64,000 nt of DNA from contig JBBRBB010000006.1 of the NCBI GenBank assembly GCA_038206235.1, positions 1 to 64,000 of the forward strand, read 5' to 3'. A program made the position numbers and the translations under genes. Positions 34,878 through 43,518 of the stretch are shown here, in pieces. Origin of the DNA: JBBRBB01 sp038206235 (lineage in GTDB: Bacteria > Bacteroidota > Bacteroidia > Chitinophagales > Chitinophagaceae). The notes beneath the pieces were generated by a model. It ran no database searches, had not been told where the DNA came from, and worked only from the letters and a program-made list of their open reading frames with translations. The first letter of the stretch is position 1; every line of letters begins with the position of its first letter.

Positions 34878-35735
34878 ATGAGGCAGCTTAAAATTGCCAC
34901 ACAGATCACCAACAGAGATTCGCAGGCGGTAGAAAAATATCTGCAGGAAATTTCTAAAATTTCCATGATAACTCCCGAAGAGGAAACCACACTTGCCCAG
35001 CGAATCAAGATGGGAGATCAGAGAGCTTTAGACAAATTGGTGCAGGCCAACTTACGTTTCGTGGTATCTGTAGCTAAGCAGTACCAGCACCAGGGCCTTT
35101 CACTTAGCGATCTCATCAACGAGGGAAATCTCGGCCTGATAAAGGCGGCACAACGCTTTGATGAAACAAAGGGTTTTAAATTTATTTCGTATGCTGTATG
35201 GTGGATTCGCCAGTCCATTTTACAGGCATTGGCAGAGCAGGGACGATTGGTACGTCTGCCGCAAAACAAAATCGGCACCTACAACAAAGCCAACAAGGCT
35301 TACATGGCTTTTGAACAGGAACATGAAAGAGAACCTTCAACAGAAGAACTTGCAGACATTCTGGAAATGAGTGAAACAGAAATCAACAACATTTTCCAGA
35401 GCAATACACGCCACACTTCCCTGGATGCACCTGTACATGAAGCTGAAGATGTTGCAATGGGTGACTTATTAGAAGGGAATGATGATACCGATGATGGTGT
35501 AATGAAAGATTCACTGCGTGAAGAAATTCGCCGTGTGCTGAAATCGCTAAGTCCGCGTGAAGCAGAAATTGTAAATGCATATTTCGGACTTGAGGGTGAA
35601 AATGGTGTTACCATTGAACAAATAGGAATGAAGTATGACCTTACAAAAGAACGCATACGCCAGATAAAAGAAAGAGCTATTAAGCGTTTGCAGAAAGCTC
35701 GGTACAGCAATGCTTTAAAAGCATATTTGGGATAA
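34878..35735 (+). CDS. rpoD: Primary sigma factor RpoD, Bacteroidota type
   Basis: A 285-residue housekeeping sigma factor lacking the long region 1.1 and the non-conserved region of E. coli sigma-70, as normal in this phylum. Region 1.2 is AVEKYLQEISKISMITPEEE, region 2 is ANLRFVVSVAKQY through KFISYAVWWIRQSI, region 3 covers EREPSTEELADILEMSE, and region 4.2 is TKERIRQIKERAIKRLQKAR. It directs polymerase to the TTTG-N19-TAnnTTTG promoters seen throughout this window. It has its own terminator. Confidence 0.97.
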   Translation: MRQLKIATQITNRDSQAVEKYLQEISKISMITPEEETTLAQRIKMGDQRALDKLVQANLRFVVSVAKQYQHQGLSLSDLINEGNLGLIKAAQRFDETKGFKFISYAVWWIRQSILQALAEQGRLVRLPQNKIGTYNKANKAYMAFEQEHEREPSTEELADILEMSETEINNIFQSNTRHTSLDAPVHEAEDVAMGDLLEGNDDTDDGVMKDSLREEIRRVLKSLSPREAEIVNAYFGLEGENGVTIEQIGMKYDLTKERIRQIKERAIKRLQKARYSNALKAYLG

Positions 35736-35754
35736 AAAATTTGTTCTTTAATGT

Positions 35755-35790
35755 AATAGCCTCCTGCATAATAATACAGGAGGCTATTTA
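35755..35790 (+). terminator. rpoD terminator
   Basis: A perfect 12-bp stem (AATAGCCTCCTG / CAGGAGGCTATT) with a 10-base loop, 20 bases after the rpoD stop. The T-run is short. Confidence 0.85.
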
Positions 35791-35844
35791 TCTATGATGT
35801 TCCTTTAATTTCAGCACTCAGAAATTTAGTTTTTCACAGAACAA

Positions 35845-37683
35845 TTATTTCATTACCTGCAATTCAATATGTGATGGATATTTAACAGACCTGAAGATAG
35901 TTTGTTTAGCTGTTTGAAAATCGGTTTCTTTAGCTTCAAAAATATTGGGAACATATTTTTGCGGATTGCGGTCAATTAGAGGAAACCAGGTACTTTGCAC
36001 CTGCACCATAATTTTATGTCCCTGTTTAAACACATGATTCAAAGTATGCAGGTCAATGGTATATTCTTGCACCATACCCGGTGTTATTGCTTCGGGCTTT
36101 TCGAAACTTTTTCTAAATCTTCCGCGAAATACATCATTAGCAACCATAAATTGGTAACCTGCCATTGCGGGTTCTTTAGGGTATTGTTCAGGATAAACAT
36201 CAATCAATTTTACTATCCAGTCTGCATCACTGCCTGTGGTGGCTGCAAATAGTTTTGCAAAAATGTTTCCTGTAACAGTTACATCTTCCTTTAAGGTTTC
36301 TGTTTCCCAACTCAAAACATCGGTCCTGTTATGTACAAAGCGCTGGTCTTCGGTTAACCAGGTGTACCATCTTGAGCCTGGCCCGTAAGTTTCTTCTACA
36401 GGGCGGTTGCGGTAAGGAACAGGGTGTGCGGGGTTAGAAATATAACTATCAGAATTTGTTTTTTCGCCGGGGATTGATTTATCAAAAGATAATTTCCCGT
36501 TCTCATGAAAATATAAGTTCATAATAACAGCGTCTTTAGGCGGCCAGCTATCATACGTTTTCCATGTATTGGAACCGGTTTGAAAAGTTATGGCTTCTGC
36601 AAAATTACCTTCTCCCTTTCCTTTTAAATAATATGCAAACCAGCGGGCCTGTATGTCTTTTCTAAAAGTGATTCCCGTAGAAGAATCAAAACTTATTCTG
36701 CCCAACTTATTGCCGGGACCGCCTGCCCACCCGCCATGATTCCAGGGGCCCGCCACCAAAAAATTTTTATGCCCTTCATCTTTCTTTTCCCAGGTTTCAT
36801 AAGCTTTTACAGCCCCGTAAAAATCTTCCTGATCCCACCAGCCAGCCACATTCATTATATAAATTTTCGGCGTATCGAGCCTGAAGGCAAGCGCCTGTTT
36901 TTGCCAGAACTCATCGTAGTTGGGATGCTGCACAAAATCGTTCCAGCTTGGCAGCTTATTAAAGAAGTATTTTTTATTTACGTTTGATAAGGGTCCCAGT
37001 TTCAGATACCATTCATACGTATCATATTTATCAAACGGGAACAGCGTATCAGTTTTAGAAGCTTCTTCCATAAAAGCATACTCAAATGCATAACTAAGAC
37101 GGAATGCTCCGTTATGATGAAAATCATCGCCCAAAAACATATCTGCCGGGGTAGCTTGCTGCGATACTGCTTTTAATGCAGGATGCGGTTCTATGGCGCC
37201 CATTACGGTTGTCCATCCATCATAAGAAATGCCATACATACCCGCCTTGCCGTTATTATTAGAAACGTTTTTCAGCAGCCATTCAAATGTGTCGTATGTA
37301 TCTGTGCTCTCATCAATAGCCTTTGCATCTTTTTTATTACGGGTAAACCGCTGCATTTCAAATTTCCCTTCGGAAAGATAGCGACCTCTGATATCCTGAT
37401 ATACAAAGATGTAAGCTTCATCTGCCATGTCTTTTACATAACTATTTTTTTCTGGACTTGGATAGTCGTTTACTCCATAAGGGGTTCGCTCTAATAAAAA
37501 GGGCAACGGCTCCGATTGATCTTTTGGCGTGAAAATGACTGTATGCAAATGAATACCATCACGCATAAGAATCATTACTTCCATACGGTTATATTCATCC
37601 TCAATATTAATTTGTGAGATTGAAGTCTGCAGGATGAACAAGCCTGTAACAATAAATGCAGCCTGCAATAAATGTGATTTCAT
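35845..37683 (-). CDS. CocE/NonD-family hydrolase (S15 type), secreted
   Basis: A 612-residue alpha/beta hydrolase. A signal peptide (about residues 1-23, ending TSISQ) sends it to the periplasm or outside. The nucleophile elbow is GISYDGW, with Ser153. FLVAGPWNHGGW holds the active-site His, and the C-terminal X-Pro dipeptidyl-peptidase jelly-roll domain follows from about residue 360 (YYLKGKGEGNFAEAITFQTG). The family hydrolyses esters, cephalosporins or X-Pro peptides; the substrate here cannot be told. Confidence 0.93.
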   Translation of the reverse strand: MKSHLLQAAFIVTGLFILQTSISQINIEDEYNRMEVMILMRDGIHLHTVIFTPKDQSEPLPFLLERTPYGVNDYPSPEKNSYVKDMADEAYIFVYQDIRGRYLSEGKFEMQRFTRNKKDAKAIDESTDTYDTFEWLLKNVSNNNGKAGMYGISYDGWTTVMGAIEPHPALKAVSQQATPADMFLGDDFHHNGAFRLSYAFEYAFMEEASKTDTLFPFDKYDTYEWYLKLGPLSNVNKKYFFNKLPSWNDFVQHPNYDEFWQKQALAFRLDTPKIYIMNVAGWWDQEDFYGAVKAYETWEKKDEGHKNFLVAGPWNHGGWAGGPGNKLGRISFDSSTGITFRKDIQARWFAYYLKGKGEGNFAEAITFQTGSNTWKTYDSWPPKDAVIMNLYFHENGKLSFDKSIPGEKTNSDSYISNPAHPVPYRNRPVEETYGPGSRWYTWLTEDQRFVHNRTDVLSWETETLKEDVTVTGNIFAKLFAATTGSDADWIVKLIDVYPEQYPKEPAMAGYQFMVANDVFRGRFRKSFEKPEAITPGMVQEYTIDLHTLNHVFKQGHKIMVQVQSTWFPLIDRNPQKYVPNIFEAKETDFQTAKQTIFRSVKYPSHIELQVMK

Positions 37684-37728
37684 AAAAGTGATTATGGGAG
37701 TGATAAAAAATTCGATTACAAAATACTA

Positions 37729-38652
37729 CTAAGTTAAATGAAGGTTAGGATATTCTATGGGCTCACCTTCTGTTTCTGTAAGTTTTTTAAAAACTTCATA
37801 AATTTTATCTCTTATTTTTTCGCCGGATTTATTTTCAATCGTTCTGCCATCAATTTCAATTACGGGAGTCAGTTCTCCCATGGTTCCCGTTGTGAAAACT
37901 TCATCGGCATTATAAAATTCAGCAATGGAAATATTTTTTAGCGCAACCGGAATTTTTAGTTGTTGTGCTAATTGAATAACAAGAGAACGTGTAATACCCG
38001 GCAAACATGCATCTGCATTGGGAGTTAGCAACATTCCTTTCTTCACCATAAAAATATTGCAGGCATTTGTTTCTGCAACGAAGCCTAAATTATCAAGCAT
38101 AAGAGCATCATCTGCGCCACAATTATTCGCTTCTATTTTTGCAAGAATATTATTGAGCAAATTATTGTGATGAATTTTTGAATCGAGGTGCATAGGCGAA
38201 TTGCGCCTGATAGATGATGTAATCAATTTTATACCTGTTGTATTATTATAAACAGGCGGCTTAAATTCTGGGAGCACAATCAAACAACTTCCTTTTTGAT
38301 TTAATCGCGGATCCATGCCCGAAGTTATTTTTTCTCCTCTTGTTAGCGTAAGTCTTATATGAACATCGGTAAACATTTCATTTGCTTTTAGTGTTTGCCT
38401 AATGGCATCTTTTATATATTCTCTTGAGGGAATATCAGCAAACATTAGTGTTTTCGCGGATGCCTGCAGGCGTTCAATATGTTCATTAAAGCAAAATATT
38501 TTTCCATTGTAAACTCTCAATCCTTCCCAAACAGCATCGCCACCCTGCACGGAACTATCGAATACAGAAACTTTTGCTTCATTGCGGGAATACAATTTTT
38601 CACCAACAAAAATTTGTATGTTCTTATTTTTAGGATTGAATTGCTGTTGCAT
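37729..38652 (-). CDS. Class IV aminotransferase (branched-chain/D-amino acid type)
   Basis: A 307-residue fold-type IV PLP enzyme. DSSVQGGDAVWEGLRVYNGK is the usual start of the catalytic domain. KIHHNNLLNNILAKIEA supplies the PLP Lys region, and the ETNACNIFMV and GITRSLVIQLA segments are the class signature. It begins 3 bases after the stop of the upstream sulfotransferase gene, so translation is coupled. Its closest relatives appear to be the aminotransferase-like enzymes often grouped with IlvE, but I would not assign branched-chain substrate from motifs alone. Confidence 0.9.
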   Translation of the reverse strand: MQQQFNPKNKNIQIFVGEKLYSRNEAKVSVFDSSVQGGDAVWEGLRVYNGKIFCFNEHIERLQASAKTLMFADIPSREYIKDAIRQTLKANEMFTDVHIRLTLTRGEKITSGMDPRLNQKGSCLIVLPEFKPPVYNNTTGIKLITSSIRRNSPMHLDSKIHHNNLLNNILAKIEANNCGADDALMLDNLGFVAETNACNIFMVKKGMLLTPNADACLPGITRSLVIQLAQQLKIPVALKNISIAEFYNADEVFTTGTMGELTPVIEIDGRTIENKSGEKIRDKIYEVFKKLTETEGEPIEYPNLHLT

Positions 38653-38655
38653 GGG

Positions 38656-39420
38656 TTATGCTTTTATAGAATAAGGAAATAATTTATCGTAATACATTTT
38701 ACTTTCTTCATATAGGGATTCAAGATATTTGGGTAAGGCCCTTTCACTTGTTTTCTGTTTTTCAAAGCCGGTAGATTGATGCACGTTTGCATACCAATAT
38801 TTTGCCCACACGCCATCCTCCTGTTTTGGGCCTGTATTCCAATGCAGCATTGAGTTATAAAAAGGAATTTGTATAGAAGAACATAAATCAGTTAGCACTT
38901 TTTCAGGATTCTGTAATAATTCACCGGCATCTAAAACTACCGGCTTATGATTGTTTTTTTTCAAATAAGAAAAGAGTTGCCATTGCTTTGCAATTCCAAT
39001 ATCTGTCATCGTTACATCTGCTCTTACCTGTGCATAAGAGCTGATTATTTGTTTTGGATTTCGAATAAAAATAATGTTATCAACTTTTAATAAAAAATCT
39101 TCCCTCACCCCTGCCCCCTCTCCATCCCGATTTGTATCGGGGGAGAGGGGGGCTACAAGATGATGAGCCATTTGTTTGAAAAATGCAATCGGTTTTTCAT
39201 ACTCTTTCAAAATAATTTCTCTTACTACTTTTTCTCCATCGTTTTGCTGTGAAGCCAAAACTTCTTCCCGGCCCGGGTGATTGCTGCCTGTTACTTTTAA
39301 ATAATGAGCATAGAGCGGTTCATCAAACACAATGGTATCAGGTCTTTGTGCAAACGAATACATAAACGCTGTAGAAATATTTCGCGGACTGCTCCAGAGG
39401 CAAATCTTTTTAGTGAACAT
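38656..39420 (-). CDS. Sulfotransferase-like P-loop protein
   Basis: A 254-residue protein. The start MFTKKICLWSSPRNISTAFM places a PAPS-type P-loop (WSSPRNISTAF) at about residues 9-19, as in sulfotransferases. FIRNPKQIISSYAQVR (about residues 117-132) is the second nucleotide-contact motif with its Arg and Ser. Residues about 90-107 (PLSPDTNRDGEGAGVRE) are encoded by a palindromic DNA repeat and look like a loop insertion. Plant proteins are known that fuse this kind of domain to a class IV aminotransferase, so its tight linkage with that enzyme is meaningful. The sulfated product is unknown; the family may not use PAPS at all. Confidence 0.82.
   Translation of the reverse strand: MFTKKICLWSSPRNISTAFMYSFAQRPDTIVFDEPLYAHYLKVTGSNHPGREEVLASQQNDGEKVVREIILKEYEKPIAFFKQMAHHLVAPLSPDTNRDGEGAGVREDFLLKVDNIIFIRNPKQIISSYAQVRADVTMTDIGIAKQWQLFSYLKKNNHKPVVLDAGELLQNPEKVLTDLCSSIQIPFYNSMLHWNTGPKQEDGVWAKYWYANVHQSTGFEKQKTSERALPKYLESLYEESKMYYDKLFPYSIKA
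39101..39153. repeat. GC-rich palindromic repeat translated inside a gene
   Basis: CCCCCTCTCC pairs with GGAGAGGGGG, with an inner ATCCCGAT/ATCGGG pair, all preceded by CTTCCCTCACCCCTG. The element resembles interspersed GC-rich palindromes of Bacteroidota and stands out against AT-rich flanks. It sits in frame within the sulfotransferase-like gene. Confidence 0.75.
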
Positions 39421-39423
39421 AGG

Positions 39424-39431
39424 CAAATGTA
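39424..39431 (-). promoter_or_regulatory. -7 promoter box of the sulfotransferase gene, leaderless spacing
   Basis: The minus strand reads TACATTTG, ending 3 bases before the ATG at 39420. Confidence 0.55.
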
Positions 39432-39452
39432 GTTGAGAGTTGAGAGTTATGA
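39432..39452. repeat. Heptamer array
   Basis: GTTGAGA, GTTGAGA, GTTATGA: three units of period 7, directly beside the sulfotransferase promoter box. Confidence 0.65.
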
Positions 39453-39583
39453 ATTATAACACTACAAGTGATTCCTCTGATTTGCCATTGAAGAAACATT
39501 TGGAGTCGGTTTAATTTCTCTGAATATAAAATGCAGGTAGAAGGCATAAAAAAAGTTACCATTTTTTTTGTGATAACTTTCCG

Positions 39584-39656
39584 TGATCCCGCTGGGACTC
39601 GAACCCAGGGCCCCAACATTAAAAGTGTTGTGCTCTACCAGCTGAGCTACGAGATC
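39584..39656 (-). tRNA. tRNA-Lys (anticodon TTT)
   Basis: The acceptor stem GATCTCG / CGGGATC has discriminator A. The D arm is GCTCAGCTGGTAGAGC. The anticodon loop CTTTTAA carries TTT, and the T arm CTGGG-TTCGAGT-CCCAG is perfect. CCA is not encoded. Confidence 0.96.
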
Positions 39657-39687
39657 ATAATTTATTTTCCTTCTCATTCAGGGAGCG

Positions 39688-39718
39688 CAAAAATAAACGA
39701 ATTAGTACAGGCTCCAAA
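39688..39718 (-). promoter_or_regulatory. Promoter of tRNA-Lys
   Basis: The minus strand shows TTTG, exactly 19 bases, then TATTTTTG, the full Bacteroidota consensus. The -7 box ends 31 bases before the tRNA. Confidence 0.75.
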
Positions 39719-39802
39719 TTTAAAAAAATTATTTTCATCTTCGGTTTTTAATAAAGATAATCACGAGTATGAAGTAATTAAATTTGCATGCAAAGAAAAT
39801 CT

Positions 39803-40609
39803 ATGTCTTATTTTAAAGATAAGGTGGTGGTTGTTACCGGCGGTTCAGATGGCATCGGCAAAGCCCTTGTAGAAGATTTAATGAAAAGCGGCGCCAAGGT
39901 TGCCACTTGTGGCCGCAATCACGACAAACTATATCATCTTTTAACCCAATATCCCGGCAAGCCGTTCATTGCGTATGCGGCTGATGTAAGCAAGGAATCA
40001 GAATGCAAAAGCTTTATAGAAAAAACGGTGAACACTTTTGGCAATATTGATATTCTTATAAATAATGCCGGCATTTCTATGCGGGCATTGTTTAGTGAAA
40101 CTACTCTTGAAACGCTTCGTCGTGTTATGGATATAAATTTCTGGGGCGCTGTATATTGCACATGGCATGCACTGCCGCATATTGTAAAGAAAAAGGGTAC
40201 AATTGCAGGCATCTCTTCTGTTGCAGGGTACAGAGGTTTGCCGGGAAGAAGCGGCTATTCAGCATCAAAATTTGCATTGAATGGATGGCTCGAAGCTTTA
40301 CGTACAGAACTTCTTGAAAGCGGTGTAAATGTTATGTGGGTAAGTCCGGGATTTACTGCATCTAATATTCGTAATACCGCATTAGATAAAGAGGCTAAAC
40401 CTCACGGCGAAACACCGATGGATGAAACCAAAATGATGACGAGTGAAGAATGCGCTAAACATATTCTTAATGCCATTGAAAAAAGAAAACGGAGTCTTGT
40501 GCTTACACCGCAAGGAAAAGAAACTGTTTTTATGAATCACTTTTTCCCGGCCATGGCAGATAGGTTAGTGAGAAAATTTTTTTTCAAAGATGATAAACTG
40601 ATTAAGTAA
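39803..40609 (+). CDS. Short-chain dehydrogenase/reductase
   Basis: A 268-residue classical SDR. The cofactor loop is TGGSDGIG (12-19), NNAG is present in ILINNAGISM, and the catalytic Ser...Tyr152-Lys156 set appears as GISSVAGY and GYSASKFALNG. The cofactor preference is not decidable by eye. ATG 39803 is preferred over 39788, because a TAAATTTG box ends at 39786. The C-terminal part is hydrophobic and basic, as in SDRs that act on lipids. The substrate is unknown. Confidence 0.92.
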   Translation: MSYFKDKVVVVTGGSDGIGKALVEDLMKSGAKVATCGRNHDKLYHLLTQYPGKPFIAYAADVSKESECKSFIEKTVNTFGNIDILINNAGISMRALFSETTLETLRRVMDINFWGAVYCTWHALPHIVKKKGTIAGISSVAGYRGLPGRSGYSASKFALNGWLEALRTELLESGVNVMWVSPGFTASNIRNTALDKEAKPHGETPMDETKMMTSEECAKHILNAIEKRKRSLVLTPQGKETVFMNHFFPAMADRLVRKFFFKDDKLIK

Positions 40610-40631
40610 CTACGCACCTTGCATCTGTTTC

Positions 40632-41459
40632 ATGCCTATTGTAACGCTTTCCACCGATATTGGTCAAACAGATTTTATAGTTGGCGCTATAAAGGGTCAG
40701 TTATTACAGGCTGTGCCCGCAGTAAGCATAGTTGATATTTCACATTGTTTATCATCTCAAAATTATCTGCAGGCAGCTTATATCTGCAGCAATGCGTTTA
40801 AGCATTTTCCGAAAGAAACATTTCATATTGTAATTGTGAATTTGTTTGATGATATGCCGCATCATTTACTCATCACACAATATAATGAACAGTTTATCGC
40901 ATGTCCTGATAATGGAATTCTTACTATGATAACAGGAAGCAAGCCCGATGATATTATTGCAATTGATATTGAGCACAAAGAATATTTAGGGGTACTGCAT
41001 TGCACACAGTCTATTGTAAATGCTTTTTATCAATTAGTAAACGGAAAATCTTTTGATAAGCTTGGAAGAAAGATTACTGCTATTGAAGAAAAATACCCGA
41101 TGCGCTCAACTGCAGGTGCAGACTGGATTGACAGCCAGATAATCTTTATTGATAATTTCGAGAATGTAGTGGTTAATCTTACTTATGATGAATTTGAAGA
41201 GCACAGGAAAGGCAGAAACTTTAAAATTATTTTTACCCGTGATGAAGATATCACCATATTCAGTAAAAATTATGCGTCGGTTGGGCGCGGAGAAGTTTTA
41301 GCGTGGTTCAATTCTGCCAATTATCTGGAAATTGCAGTGAACCAGGGAAATCTTGCAGGGCTGTTTGGATTAACGGGTTTTTCTGAAAACCAGCATACAG
41401 CTTTGCAACAGAGGCTCATGTTTCAAACAAGGGTGAGAATAATTTTTGAAAATCTTTAA
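40632..41459 (+). CDS. SAM hydroxide adenosyltransferase (DUF62)
   Basis: A 275-residue enzyme of the family that splits S-adenosylmethionine with hydroxide, giving adenosine and methionine. The N-terminal domain begins TLSTDIGQTDFIVGAIKG, with the conserved Asp residues; VDISHCLSSQNYLQAAYI and ACPDNGILTMI are further family blocks. The C-terminal beta barrel holds IIFIDNFENVVVNL. It follows the SDR gene after 22 bases and is probably co-transcribed, although no functional link is obvious. Confidence 0.92.
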   Translation: MPIVTLSTDIGQTDFIVGAIKGQLLQAVPAVSIVDISHCLSSQNYLQAAYICSNAFKHFPKETFHIVIVNLFDDMPHHLLITQYNEQFIACPDNGILTMITGSKPDDIIAIDIEHKEYLGVLHCTQSIVNAFYQLVNGKSFDKLGRKITAIEEKYPMRSTAGADWIDSQIIFIDNFENVVVNLTYDEFEEHRKGRNFKIIFTRDEDITIFSKNYASVGRGEVLAWFNSANYLEIAVNQGNLAGLFGLTGFSENQHTALQQRLMFQTRVRIIFENL

Positions 41460-41544
41460 ATGTTATTGGCATTACCGGTGAAACCGTTATCTGAATATCA
41501 TTAGGCATTTATAGTTTCAGTAAAAGAATTCCTCCTCAAAATTA

Positions 41545-42558
41545 TTAATGCCTTCCTGCCCTATATATTTTCTCAATTATCTCTACTGTTTTCATTGATT
41601 CATACGCATTCGTTTCAGCATCTTCCTCATTCAATAAAATTTTTATTACATGCTCATACACTTTATCATGATTGCTCATAGAGCCAATGTATGTTCCATA
41701 ATTATTGGCGCTATTTACTGCAGGTAAATTTTTCAACTCATAATTTTCAATGCACTGGTATTCCAGCTTATTCAAATATTCACCACCAATTTTTGCTGTT
41801 CCTTTTTCACCGAAAATAGTTATTGAGCCTTCCATATTTTTTTTATAGCTGTTTACGGTAAAATGAATTGTTCCCAGCACGCCGCTTTCAAATTGCAAAG
41901 CAACAACTCCGGTATCTTCAAATTCAATACTATTTTTATGGGCAAAGTTTTCAGTTAAAGCATATACTTGTTTTACATCGCCAACAATCCAGTATAGCAG
42001 GTCAATGAAATGACTGAATTGTGTAAACAGAGTTCCGCCATCAAATTGCAGTGTTCCCTTCCAGTCACTTTCATAATAATGTTTATCCCTGTTCCAAAAA
42101 CAATTTAACTGCACACTAAATATTTTTCCAAGCAAACCTTTGTCAATCGCTTCTTTCACAGCAACCACAGGAGAATTATAGCGGTTCTGTTTTACTATGA
42201 AAAGTTTTTTATTATTCTTTTCCGCAGCCAGCATCATAGCTTTGCAATCAGTGCTGCTTATTGCCATAGGCTTTTCGCACAGTACATGAATCCCTGCATT
42301 TAATACATCAATTGTTTGGGCTGCATGCCAACCATTCGGTGTACAAATAGAAATAATATCTACCTCTTTTTCTGCATGCAATAATTCATCAAATGAATTA
42401 TAAAAATTACATTGAAATTTATCACCCAGTTGTTCTGCTCTCACAGGCACAATATCACAAACCGCTTTAAGAGTTGCCATGCTGTTTATCAGCTCTGCAT
42501 GGCGCTCTGCAATTCTTCCGCAACCGACAATAGCAAAACTAAGTTCACTTTTACTCAT
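41545..42558 (-). CDS. Gfo/Idh/MocA-family oxidoreductase
   Basis: A 337-residue NAD(P)-dependent enzyme. The Rossmann start is FAIVGCGRIAERHAELI (about residues 8-24). The family Lys is in HVLCEKPMAIS (CEKP motif), and QNRYNSPVVAVKEAIDKGLLG is typical. The C-terminal beta-sheet domain has DGGTLFTQFSHFIDLLYW. Members act on sugars, inositol or their nucleotide forms; here the UDP-sugar-type dehydrogenases are the best guess. Monocistronic and divergent from the tRNA-Ala promoter. Confidence 0.9.
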   Translation of the reverse strand: MSKSELSFAIVGCGRIAERHAELINSMATLKAVCDIVPVRAEQLGDKFQCNFYNSFDELLHAEKEVDIISICTPNGWHAAQTIDVLNAGIHVLCEKPMAISSTDCKAMMLAAEKNNKKLFIVKQNRYNSPVVAVKEAIDKGLLGKIFSVQLNCFWNRDKHYYESDWKGTLQFDGGTLFTQFSHFIDLLYWIVGDVKQVYALTENFAHKNSIEFEDTGVVALQFESGVLGTIHFTVNSYKKNMEGSITIFGEKGTAKIGGEYLNKLEYQCIENYELKNLPAVNSANNYGTYIGSMSNHDKVYEHVIKILLNEEDAETNAYESMKTVEIIEKIYRAGRH

Positions 42559-42640
42559 GGAAAATGTTTAAAAAAGCAAATTAAAGGAAACTAAAACGGT
42601 TTTTGAAAAAGAATAAATTGGGCTAATATTTTTCACTGAT

Positions 42641-42671
42641 TTTGCATTGATTGCTTTGCACGTTATTTTTG
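42641..42671 (+). promoter_or_regulatory. Promoter of tRNA-Ala
   Basis: TTTG (42641-42644), exactly 19 bases, then TATTTTTG (42664-42671): the full consensus of the phylum. The tRNA begins 13 bases downstream. Confidence 0.8.
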
Positions 42672-42684
42672 CAGGCTTAAAAAC

Positions 42685-42758
42685 GGGGAACTAGCTCAGC
42701 CGGCTAGAGCGTTTGCATGGCATGCAAGAGGTCAGGGGTTCGACTCCCCTGTTCTCCA
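42685..42758 (+). tRNA. tRNA-Ala (anticodon GGC)
   Basis: The acceptor stem GGGGAAC / GTTCTCC has discriminator A. The anticodon arm TTTGC-ATGGCAT-GCAAG carries GGC. The T arm GGGGTTCGACTCCCC is intact. CCA is not encoded. Confidence 0.96.
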
Positions 42759-42767
42759 CTTTCAAAA

Positions 42768-42807
42768 AAAGTCATCCATCAAAATAAAAAGGATGACTTT
42801 CTTTTTA
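42768..42807 (+). terminator. tRNA-Ala terminator
   Basis: AAAGTCATCC and GGATGACTTT form a 10-bp stem with a 13-base loop, followed by CTTTTT. Confidence 0.85.
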
Positions 42808-42881
42808 AATTTTAAAACCCTGCCATTATTGCCAAATGTTTGGCATTGGCAGATAATTTGAAACTTGTAAAACGTTACAAT

Positions 42882-43460
42882 ATGAATATGCAAGAGAAAG
42901 AAATATTGCAAAATACTGAAGAAGATACTGCAGAAACACAAGATTTTGGAATTAATGCTGACGAAAATGCAGCAGGCACTACTCATTTGAATAATCCCTT
43001 TGGCGAAGACACTGAAGTGGAAAACATGAGAGCAGAGCTTGAAGAGCAAAAAGAAAAATACTTGCGTCTGTTTGCTGAATATGATAATTTTCGACGCCGC
43101 ACAGCCCGTGAAAAAATAGAGTTTATGCAAACAGCCGGTAAAGAAGTAATTATTTCGTTACTCGATGTTTTAGATGATTGCGACAGAGCCGAAAAGCAAA
43201 TGCAAAGTTCGGATGATATAGAAGAAATTAAGAAAGGCGTGCAGTTAGTATTTAATAAGTTTCGAACTGCGTTGCAATCAAAAGGATTAAAACCAATGGA
43301 AAGCATCAATGCATCTTTTGATGTAGAAAAGCATGAAGCTATTACCGAAATACCTGCAGCATCAAAGGAACAAAAAGGAAAAGTAGTTGATGAAGTACAA
43401 AAGGGTTATTATCTTAACGGTAAAATAATAAGGTTTGCTAAAGTGATAGTAGGAAAATAG
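42882..43460 (+). CDS. grpE: GrpE nucleotide-exchange factor
   Basis: A 192-residue co-chaperone that releases ADP from DnaK. A flexible acidic N-terminus (about residues 1-45) is followed by a long helix (AELEEQKEKYLRLFAEYDNF) and by RRRTAREKIEFMQTAGKEVI, then the four-helix region. The C-terminal beta-wing domain has FDVEKHEAITEIPA and GYYLNGKIIRFAKVIVGK. ATG 42882 or 42888 are both possible. dnaJ follows 58 bases downstream, the usual order; dnaK is elsewhere. Confidence 0.96.
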   Translation: MNMQEKEILQNTEEDTAETQDFGINADENAAGTTHLNNPFGEDTEVENMRAELEEQKEKYLRLFAEYDNFRRRTAREKIEFMQTAGKEVIISLLDVLDDCDRAEKQMQSSDDIEEIKKGVQLVFNKFRTALQSKGLKPMESINASFDVEKHEAITEIPAASKEQKGKVVDEVQKGYYLNGKIIRFAKVIVGK

Positions 43461-43518
43461 TTAACAACTAAATTAGTCATAAAATAAAACTACATGGATT
43501 AAGTTCATGGTTTCAGAA

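Noticed and set aside
39410..39677. Overlapping frames through tRNA-Lys, containing AQLVEHNTFNVGALGSSPSG
   Set aside because: The peptide is a translated tRNA and the region is fully explained by tRNA-Lys and its promoter.
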